Positions 1-5,076 of a DNA stretch of 9,536 bases are shown one piece after another. A program made the position numbers and the translations under genes. Positions within the stretch are counted from its first letter, which is position 1, and every line of letters starts with the position of its first letter. Origin of the DNA: Acidobacteriota bacterium (GTDB lineage Bacteria; Acidobacteriota; Terriglobia; UBA7540); contig JAKAWO010000096.1 in NCBI GenBank assembly GCA_021827255.1, positions 1 through 9,536 of the forward strand. The letters are read 5' to 3'. Below the pieces are notes generated by a model. It was not told where the DNA came from, searched no databases, and was given only the letters and a program-made list of their open reading frames with translations.

Positions 1-2
1 CA

Positions 3-170
3 TCCTATGGCAGGGCGTCGCGCCGCGCAAGCTGGGGACGAATGGAGGTGGACTTGCTTTGCGAACAGTCACGTATAGCCATCGAATTAGACGGAGGGCA
101 CCACCTTGGGAACGCGGACGCATACCGGCGCGATTGGAACTCCGTACTGGTACAATCGAGCAATGCCTGA
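3..170 (+). pseudogene. Truncated DUF559-type endonuclease remnant (5' end outside window)
   Basis: An open frame enters from the left edge and stops at the TGA at 168-170, giving 55 visible residues. The stretch GRMEVDLLCEQSRIAIELDGG followed by HHL and AYRRD matches the core of the DUF559 / Vsr-like PD-(D/E)XK nuclease fold, where the Asp of VDLL and the Glu-Leu-Asp-Gly strand form the metal site. Family members I know continue with an RRKD-type helix, then a GY-x-VLRF strand and a C-terminal helix. Here the similarity fades after AYRRD: the helix reads WNSVLVQSSNA and stops, and the last strand is not found in any frame downstream. The stop lies inside the start of the next gene. I infer a decayed or 3'-truncated gene. 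A short but functional variant cannot be excluded. Such genes are common, often mobile, accessory genes. Confidence 0.6.
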
Positions 171-540
171 GCCGAACGGGAAGGCCGGAGATCATCTCGC
201 CAACGAGCGGACGTTTCTCGCCTGGGTTCGCACCAGCATCAGCATCATCGTCTTTGGGTTCGTCGTCGCCAAGTTCGGGATCACCTTGCGGGAGTTCCTG
301 CGACTCCAAGGCCACGTCCGCCAGGAAAGCGGGCTTTCGCTTGGCATGGGCATCGCGTTCATGGCCATGGGGGTCTTCATGGCCGTCGTCGCGCTCATTC
401 GCTATCGCATCACCGAACGGCGCCTCGAGGCGGGCGAGTTCAAACCCGCCAAAACGGTGGTGGTGTTTCTTGGCGTCGTCACCGCTCTATTCGGGGTTAT
501 TCTCGCCGCTTATCTACTGCTCACCGCCAGCAGGATCTGA
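163..540 (+). CDS. DUF202 (YidH-type) small inner-membrane protein
   Basis: A 125-residue protein. The segment ANERTFLAWVRTSISI (residues 13-28) followed by a hydrophobic stretch with FGFVVAKFG is the DUF202 signature seen in YidH-like proteins. Three membrane segments are visible at roughly residues 24-41, 59-79 and 98-120. The charged linkers (for example RYRITERRLEAGEFK near 80-94) suggest cytoplasmic loops. An upstream in-frame ATG at 106 exists, but the 19 residues it adds do not look like the family and overlap the coding frame of the preceding endonuclease remnant, so I chose the ATG at 163, where family similarity begins. There is no strong Shine-Dalgarno before it. The molecular role of DUF202 proteins is not established. 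It is the only complete plus-strand gene here and converges on the next gene. Confidence 0.85.
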   Translation: MPEPNGKAGDHLANERTFLAWVRTSISIIVFGFVVAKFGITLREFLRLQGHVRQESGLSLGMGIAFMAMGVFMAVVALIRYRITERRLEAGEFKPAKTVVVFLGVVTALFGVILAAYLLLTASRI

Positions 541-553
541 AGGGGGGCGCAGG

Positions 554-592
554 CTTTGGCGACATCGCGCCAGGCGCCGATCCGCGCGCCAA
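554..592. terminator. GC-rich nested inverted repeat between convergent genes
   Basis: TTGGCG at 556-561 pairs with CGCCAA at 587-592, and smaller pairings (TGGCG with CGCCA, GGCGC with GCGCC) are nested between them. It lies in the 81-base gap where the plus-strand DUF202 gene and the minus-strand barrel gene converge, which is where a two-way terminator would be expected. There is no clear T-run on either side, so it is not a classical intrinsic terminator and could be chance in GC-rich DNA. Confidence 0.25.
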
Positions 593-621
593 GGTCGCCC
601 GAGGTTCATTGCGAATCTCAT

Positions 622-1512
622 TCACCGCACGGTGTTGATGAGGCGGCCGATGTCGAAGCCAAGTCCAAAGGAGAAGATATTCAGATTGTAGGGGACGCTC
701 CGCGTGTAGCCGGCCTTCGCCTGGATGAAGCGTCCAAGCCCAACCGCCGCCCACAGCGAAACGCCGTTGTCCCGGGCGAGGCCCGCCGGCCCGACGGTCT
801 CCTGGGCGCTCTGAAAGAAATGTGGGTTGTTCGGCCGCCCGCCCACAAACAGTGTGCCAGCTTTTGGATTGAACCGGGAATAGATTTTCTGCGTGCCGTA
901 GGGGACGATGTCGTAAGCCGAAGCGCCTACCGAGACGAAGGGAAGGATGCCCGCTCGGATCCCACCCTCAAAGTGCGCCACGTCGCCGAAGGTTGTGAAG
1001 GGGCGGGTGAAAAGCGGCGTGTCAGAGACCGTATTCGCCAAGCCGATGTTGGCAAAGGGCGTCAGCCTGAAAAAGCTGCGCTGGAAGTGATTGTTCCAGT
1101 CGTAAGTAAAGCGGCCGGTCGTCAGGCCAAGCCGCTTGTCGCCGGTGGGTGCTGTTCCTTCAAGGGTAGCGTCGTAATCGAGCAGAGGGTTGTTGAAGGA
1201 AAAATTGAGGTCAAGATAAGCATTGCCGATGCCGGTTCCGGATTGATAGCCCGCCAGCGTCGTGCTCGATGACGGGTTCACAAAATACACCGGCAGGCCG
1301 CCATCCATACCAAACCACCGGTCGAAATTGTAGCCTACGGTGGAGTCGAGCTTGTACACTTGGCCGAGCGTGCTGGCGCTGCCGTAAAAGCTCTCGTAAA
1401 ACGTTGCGCCCTTCTCCGACGAAGCCGCGCTCCCCGCTGCCGCGGATGAATTTTGGGCTCGCGCGGCGGCGGCAAAAACCAAAATTAACAAGCTCCATGT
1501 CAGGTTCCGCAT
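622..1512 (-). CDS. Secreted, probable outer-membrane beta-barrel protein of unknown function
   Basis: A 296-residue protein with a clear signal peptide: a short basic start (MRN), a hydrophobic core and likely cleavage after ARA at residue 19, leaving QNSS. A low-complexity Ala/Ser stretch follows (about 21-33). The rest alternates polar and hydrophobic or aromatic residues in short strands with glycine turns (GFG-, GVG- and AGY-like patterns; end FSFGLGFDIGRLINTVR), as in transmembrane beta-barrels. It recalls outer-membrane transporter-like barrels of the 'MetA pathway of phenol degradation' type, but I cannot assign a family with certainty. It does not end in the aromatic residue typical of many barrels. 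The start is supported by AAGGAG at 1522-1527, nine bases upstream of the ATG. It stands alone, with no obvious partner gene apart from the pectin genes upstream on the same strand. Confidence 0.75.
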   Translation of the reverse strand: MRNLTWSLLILVFAAAARAQNSSAAAGSAASSEKGATFYESFYGSASTLGQVYKLDSTVGYNFDRWFGMDGGLPVYFVNPSSSTTLAGYQSGTGIGNAYLDLNFSFNNPLLDYDATLEGTAPTGDKRLGLTTGRFTYDWNNHFQRSFFRLTPFANIGLANTVSDTPLFTRPFTTFGDVAHFEGGIRAGILPFVSVGASAYDIVPYGTQKIYSRFNPKAGTLFVGGRPNNPHFFQSAQETVGPAGLARDNGVSLWAAVGLGRFIQAKAGYTRSVPYNLNIFSFGLGFDIGRLINTVR

Positions 1513-1521
1513 GCGCTCGAA

Positions 1522-1527
1522 CTCCTT
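1522..1527 (-). promoter_or_regulatory. Ribosome binding site of the beta-barrel gene
   Basis: Reads AAGGAG on the minus strand, nine bases before the ATG at 1512. It is a near-perfect Shine-Dalgarno sequence and supports that start codon. Confidence 0.6.
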
Positions 1528-1561
1528 CGGCGTTTCGCCTCGCTCCTGCCAACACCCGTCC

Positions 1562-1693
1562 CTAATATTCCTTCAGCACGTAGCGTGCCAGGGCGAACTG
1601 ATATCGCCCTGCGCCATCCCATTGAAAATAATTGTGATGCTCTGGCTGAAGACTCCCCCAAAATGACCCCGCGGCCTGGAAAGGCGAGAACAA
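1562..1693 (-). pseudogene. 43-codon open stretch with a protein-like C-terminus, possible gene remnant
   Basis: On the minus strand, a frame runs from just after a TAA (1694-1696) to a TAG (1562-1564), ending 49 bases before the barrel gene. Its tail, HHNYFQWDGAGRYQFALARY followed by VLKEY, looks like the end of a real protein: aromatic-rich, with a helical finish. The only start-like codon near its beginning is a TTG at 1693, without a convincing Shine-Dalgarno. I do not recognise the sequence. It may be the last piece of a gene lost between the pectinesterase and the barrel gene, a very small gene, or chance. Third-position GC (25 of 43 codons by my count) is not decisive. Confidence 0.3.
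1576..1611. repeat. Two adjacent small hairpins
   Basis: GCACG-TAG-CGTGC (1576-1588) is directly followed by CAGGGCGA (1589-1596), a 7-base loop and TCGCCCTG (1604-1611), which is a perfect 8-base-pair stem. They sit 64-99 bases before the barrel gene start, so on the minus strand they could form in its leader or act as a terminator. They lack a T-run. They also lie within the 43-codon open stretch, so at most one interpretation may be right. Confidence 0.35.
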
Positions 1694-1710
1694 TTACCCA
1701 AAGGATGTCG

Positions 1711-1740
1711 AAAATACCAGGACGGTCTGCGGTCTGTCCT
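1711..1740 (-). terminator. Weak candidate terminator downstream of the pectinesterase gene
   Basis: On the minus strand, 24 bases after the pectinesterase stop, AGGAC (1736-1740) can pair with GTCCT (1719-1723) around a 12-base loop, followed shortly by TTTT (1711-1714). The loop contains a short direct repeat, AGACCG twice. The position is right for the end of the operon, but the five-pair stem is weak. Confidence 0.25.
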
Positions 1741-1764
1741 ACGGCGTAGGGGGAAATTGGCCGG

Positions 1765-2781
1765 TCAGGGTTGATCGCTTCCCGCCGTGATGGGGTTCCA
1801 ATTATCCTTTCCGCGCAAGAACCTCTGAGGGCGAAAGTGTTGGGCCTCGTGGCGGGTAAGCTTCCGCGCCCATTTGACGCGCGCTTCGGGATTCGCGCCC
1901 GGGCCGGTGGAACCATACTCGGCATACCATGCGGTCTTCTCCTTTGCGACGCTGTTCCAATTATTCCATCCCGATGGACGAATTTGATTTCCCATCCAGC
2001 AGTCAATATAGACAACCCGCGAGTAACTGCGCCACGGACGCCCCAAGAAGACCCCCTTGCCCGTGTTCTGTCCCGTCAGGCGGCAACGATAGAAAACGTA
2101 CCCACCCGATCCATCAGGCTCTCGACGGCTCTCGGCGGTGATATACCCGGGGCCGTTGCTACGAATCACGCAGTGATCGAAGACCGCGCGGGCGTTTCCA
2201 AAGATGAAGTCCACGGCCCCCTCAATGTAACAATCGTAGTAATACTGCCGCCCTGTGGCCGCGTATAAAGTGTCTTGATACCCAATAAAGCGGCAATGGC
2301 GGAATACGGCGCGGTCGGAATGGATGGCCAATGCGACGGCCTGCGATCCCGGCCCATAGGAGTTCTGGAAGGTCAAGTTTTCGGCCCGAAAGGCCGTGCC
2401 ATTGATTTCGACGGTGCTGCTGAAGAAGGTTCCTCCCGCAGCCTTGGCGCTCATGTTGTAAGTAATGACCGTGTCCGCGGGGCTCTTGCCCAGTCCGATC
2501 AACGTCACTCGCGGGCGATCCTGGGGGATGATGACCCGCTCGTGATAAACGCCAGGCCGAATCTCAATGATGAGCCGTCCCGCTCCTTCCACGGGCGCAT
2601 GGTCCATCGCTTCCTGAATGGTCGTGAAATCACCCCTGCCATTCGGCGCCACGACCACGCGTATAGCTTTTTGCGTTGGTCGGCGGCGCGGCCCGGACCG
2701 AGCCGCGTGAGCCTGGGGGCAGAGCGCGAGCCAGACAAAGCCCGTCGCTGCCAGCCTTCCAATTCTCACCCGTGTTTTCAC
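1765..2781 (-). CDS. Secreted pectin methylesterase, carbohydrate esterase family 8
   Basis: Hydrolyses methyl esters of polygalacturonate, releasing methanol and leaving pectate for polygalacturonase. The protein has 338 residues from the chosen start. Family motifs appear in order: GVYHE (77-81), QAVAL (147-151), GYQDTLY (167-173), VDFIFGNA (190-197) and LGRPW (246-250). The catalytic Asp170 and Asp191, the oxyanion Gln169 and Arg248 are all present, and the 21-residue gap between the two Asp equals that in characterised enzymes, so it should be active. I prefer a GTG start at 2781 over the ATG at 2850: GGAGGGA lies just upstream, and translation from GTG begins directly with a normal signal peptide (KTRVR, hydrophobic core, cleavage after QAHA). 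The longer form would bury that peptide behind 23 unrelated residues. It lies 154 bases downstream of the GH28 gene on the same strand. Confidence 0.95.
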   Translation of the reverse strand: MKTRVRIGRLAATGFVWLALCPQAHAARSGPRRRPTQKAIRVVVAPNGRGDFTTIQEAMDHAPVEGAGRLIIEIRPGVYHERVIIPQDRPRVTLIGLGKSPADTVITYNMSAKAAGGTFFSSTVEINGTAFRAENLTFQNSYGPGSQAVALAIHSDRAVFRHCRFIGYQDTLYAATGRQYYYDCYIEGAVDFIFGNARAVFDHCVIRSNGPGYITAESRREPDGSGGYVFYRCRLTGQNTGKGVFLGRPWRSYSRVVYIDCWMGNQIRPSGWNNWNSVAKEKTAWYAEYGSTGPGANPEARVKWARKLTRHEAQHFRPQRFLRGKDNWNPITAGSDQP

Positions 2782-2785
2782 GCTT

Positions 2786-2792
2786 TCCCTCC
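2786..2792 (-). promoter_or_regulatory. Ribosome binding site deciding the GTG start of the pectinesterase
   Basis: Reads GGAGGGA on the minus strand, four bases before the GTG at 2779-2781 (six bases counted from GGAGG). It selects this start over the upstream in-frame ATG at 2850. Confidence 0.65.
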
Positions 2793-2835
2793 GCTTGCTG
2801 GAGTCCACGCAGTGAAATTCGCGCCATTGCATATT

Positions 2836-2892
2836 CAGGAGCAGGGCCACTTCGTGGCAAAACTTTTTGAAAGCCGGAACCTTTTGCTCCTG
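2836..2892 (-). promoter_or_regulatory. Structured leader between the GH28 and pectinesterase genes
   Basis: In the 154-base gap, CAGGAGCA (2836-2843) and TGCTCCTG (2885-2892) form a perfect 8-base inverted repeat. It encloses a second hairpin, GCCAC-TTC-GTGGC (2846-2858), and an A/T-rich stretch. It could be an mRNA structure that limits read-through, a processing site, or a binding site controlling the pectinesterase. It is not a standard intrinsic terminator because no T-run follows the outer stem. I found no convincing promoter in this gap. Confidence 0.3.
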
Positions 2893-2935
2893 CTCAACGC
2901 TGGATCGCCCTTGATTTCCCCCAGCGGCTTCGACC

Positions 2936-4336
2936 CTATGGGCTCGCGGGCATGGGCGTAAATTTGTCGCGGCAATGATAAGGTTCGCCTTTGCCCGGCT
3001 CGCCGATTAACTTGACGTCATCTCCGGAAGGCCGAAAATCAACCGGCCCAGGGCCGAGCCGAATCCGCGCGTGGTCGGCTCGGATGCGAACCCCTTCGGA
3101 CGCATCCAGGATCACGTTATCGAAAGTAATGTCTAGGCGGTGAGCGGCATCGTAGCCGTCAAGAAGGACCCGGCCCGGCCCGGAAATACGGACGTTGCGC
3201 AAGGTGATGCCGGTAAAGGTTGGAATTTCGCCGCGCCTCGCGCCATAGAACGAGTAGTGTGAATCCATCACAATGGGGCGGGGCGTGTCCCGGATACAGA
3301 CATCGCGATAGACGACATTTTGGACCCTGCCGCCCCGGCTCGAATTAGATTTGATGCGAAGACCGTTATCCGCGCCGTCAATCGTCAGGTCGCTGACGCG
3401 GATGTGGCCGACCCCTCCGTTGGTGTTGCTGCCGATGGACATTCCATGGCCGGTGTAAAAATGGTCGTGGTCAACGCTGAGGTGCGAAGACGGTCCCCCC
3501 GACCCAGCCTTGATGGCCACGTCGTCGTCGCCGGTGTGAATGTAACAATGGGTGATCGTCACGTCGGTCGCGGAGGACGGATCAATACCATCCGTGTTCC
3601 GCGCCGTCCGAGGAGTATCAATGATCACGCCCCAGGCTGTAAATCCCTTCCCGTCCCGGTACAGGACGTGAAAGTTTGGAGAGTTTCTGAGCAGGATTCG
3701 ATAAAGCGTGAAATTGTTTGAGCGCGTCATCTCGATCAAGCGAGGGCAGTTCTGGTTCAACTTCTTAACCTTTGCCTCGTGTGCCAGACCCCACCAGGAG
3801 ATATTTTCACCCATAAGGTCAGCCCAGCCTCGTCCGTCAATGGTTCCGGGACCCATGATGGCCGCGTTCGGAACATGGTCGCCGCTGATCAGCGGCTTGC
3901 ACCCGTGGCCGTGGCGCGTCAAGGTGCCACAGCTTCCCGGCGAGAGGTCGTAGTCGCGCGGGTTTCTTGACCCAAAGAGAATCGCGCCTTTTGCGACGCG
4001 CAGGGTAACGCCGGGTTTCAGGCTGAGAGGTCCGGAAAGGAACGCATTGCGCGCGCCGTCCGGCATCAATTCGACGGCGTGGCCGGTCGGGCAGTGGTCC
4101 AAAGCCATCTGAATTCGCGCTGTGTCAGGTTTACTTTCATCGCGCCCGCGGAGCGTTCGCGCCTCGCCGATCGCCACCCGCCGGGCCTTCAGGCGCACGC
4201 CAGCAGGAGGAAATGTTGGTTCGGTCACGGTTCGCAAGTCCTGAGCGCGCAGCCTCGCCAGCCCGGCAAAGGTTGTCACGATCAGGCAGATGAGGCCCGA
4301 AACGATAAGGCGCGATGCGATCGCAGACCGCGTCAT
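2936..4336 (-). CDS. Secreted polygalacturonase-like glycoside hydrolase, family 28
   Basis: A 466-residue pectin-degrading enzyme that by family hydrolyses alpha-1,4 linkages between galacturonic acid units (or a rhamnogalacturonan variant). A signal peptide is visible (MTRSAIASRL, hydrophobic core, likely cleavage after LRA at about 31). The parallel beta-helix part carries the four GH28 signatures: NTDGID (247-252), GDDDVAIK (269-276), GHGMSIGS (296-303) and RIKS (327-330). The catalytic Asp249, Asp270 and Asp271, with His297, Arg327 and Lys329, are all in place. Repeated short strand units such as NVVYRDVCIRD and GITLRNVRISG are the helix coils. Its ATG overlaps the acyltransferase stop as ATGA, and GGGGGAGA precedes it, so translation is probably coupled. 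The pectinesterase follows and would supply its demethylated substrate. Endo or exo action cannot be told from this sequence. Confidence 0.95.
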   Translation of the reverse strand: MTRSAIASRLIVSGLICLIVTTFAGLARLRAQDLRTVTEPTFPPAGVRLKARRVAIGEARTLRGRDESKPDTARIQMALDHCPTGHAVELMPDGARNAFLSGPLSLKPGVTLRVAKGAILFGSRNPRDYDLSPGSCGTLTRHGHGCKPLISGDHVPNAAIMGPGTIDGRGWADLMGENISWWGLAHEAKVKKLNQNCPRLIEMTRSNNFTLYRILLRNSPNFHVLYRDGKGFTAWGVIIDTPRTARNTDGIDPSSATDVTITHCYIHTGDDDVAIKAGSGGPSSHLSVDHDHFYTGHGMSIGSNTNGGVGHIRVSDLTIDGADNGLRIKSNSSRGGRVQNVVYRDVCIRDTPRPIVMDSHYSFYGARRGEIPTFTGITLRNVRISGPGRVLLDGYDAAHRLDITFDNVILDASEGVRIRADHARIRLGPGPVDFRPSGDDVKLIGEPGKGEPYHCRDKFTPMPASP

Positions 4337-5076
4337 TCCAATTCTCCCCCGGCGAACACCGAGTCAAGAGGCCGCTCATCGTCCGCGAGACCTGAAATGA
4401 TAGCCCTGCGAACCCTCATCATCAAGCCATTGAGGTCGTCAGCCGTCAAGCCTTCGGTGGGAATGGGGTCATGAAAGGTGAGGCGAATCGTGCCGGGATG
4501 CACCCGCCATTCGCCTTTGCGCAAGATCTTGGAGGAGCCGGAGACGGAGATGGGAACAATCGGCGCGCCCGCCTGCGCCGCCATACGAAAGACCCCCTTT
4601 TTGAAAGGTTGCAGATGACCGTCCGGGCTGCGTGTGCCCTCGGGATAGGCAAGAAACGAATAGCCAGCGCGCAGCTTGGCTGCGGCCTGTTCCACAGCCG
4701 CCCGCGCTTGCTCGCGATTGCGGCGATCAACCAGGATGAAGCCGCGCAGTTTCATCGCCAGTCCGAGAAATGGGACTCGGAAAAATTCCTTTTTTACCAG
4801 AACAAGCATTGGCGGGGTCAGCGAGAGCACCGCAGCCGGATCGGAAATGCTCTGATGGTTCGGCATATAGACAGCGGCCTGGCCGCGCGGGATTTTCTCA
4901 AGGCCGCACGATTCCACCTTGGCTCCGGCGACCCATAGCGCCAGCCTCGCGCCCATCACTCCTGCCTTGTAGAGCGCGTCGGTGCGCCCCGTCAGGAGGG
5001 CCAGCAGCAGCAAGGGACCGCCGACCACTATCATGTAAATGGGAACGATGACGGCCAATAGGTACGTCCGAATCAT
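4333..5076 (-). CDS. plsC: PlsC-type 1-acyl-sn-glycerol-3-phosphate acyltransferase
   Basis: Probably adds the second acyl chain to lysophosphatidic acid at the inner membrane, in phospholipid synthesis. The 247-residue protein has an N-terminal hydrophobic anchor (about 5-29). It then has the acyltransferase motifs: NHQSISD (73-79) with the catalytic His74-x4-Asp79 pair, the FILVDRRN region (113-120) of motif II, YPEGTRS (144-150) of motif III and the PIVPISVSG strand (172-180) of motif IV. Size and layout fit the PlsC family; acylation of another lipid is possible. Both ends overlap neighbours by ATGA: its start with the M61 peptidase stop, and its stop with the GH28 start. No clear Shine-Dalgarno precedes its ATG, so it may depend on coupled re-initiation after the peptidase gene. 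Confidence 0.9.
   Translation of the reverse strand: MIRTYLLAVIVPIYMIVVGGPLLLLALLTGRTDALYKAGVMGARLALWVAGAKVESCGLEKIPRGQAAVYMPNHQSISDPAAVLSLTPPMLVLVKKEFFRVPFLGLAMKLRGFILVDRRNREQARAAVEQAAAKLRAGYSFLAYPEGTRSPDGHLQPFKKGVFRMAAQAGAPIVPISVSGSSKILRKGEWRVHPGTIRLTFHDPIPTEGLTADDLNGLMMRVRRAIISGLADDERPLDSVFAGGELE

Noticed and set aside
106..162. N-terminal extension of the DUF202 protein from an ATG at 106
   Set aside because: The extra 19 residues lie inside the nuclease remnant's coding frame and do not resemble the DUF202 family, which begins shortly before ANERTFLAW.
59..691. Long plus-strand open frame at the left end
   Set aside because: It runs out of frame across the DUF202 gene and into the antisense of the barrel gene; its Arg/Ser-rich product has no domain pattern. 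It is a shadow of real genes in GC-rich DNA.
556..1272. Plus-strand open frame of 238 codons opposite the barrel gene
   Set aside because: It is antisense to a gene with a clear signal peptide and ribosome binding site; the product is charged and lacks any recognisable domain.
1500..2015. Minus-strand frame of 171 codons spanning the pectinesterase 3' end and the gap
   Set aside because: Most of it overlaps the pectinesterase in another frame; the product shows no domain, and no supporting start signal was found.
2275..2961. Plus-strand open frame of 228 codons opposite the pectinesterase
   Set aside because: It is antisense to conserved CE8 motifs, with no ribosome binding site or domain evidence.
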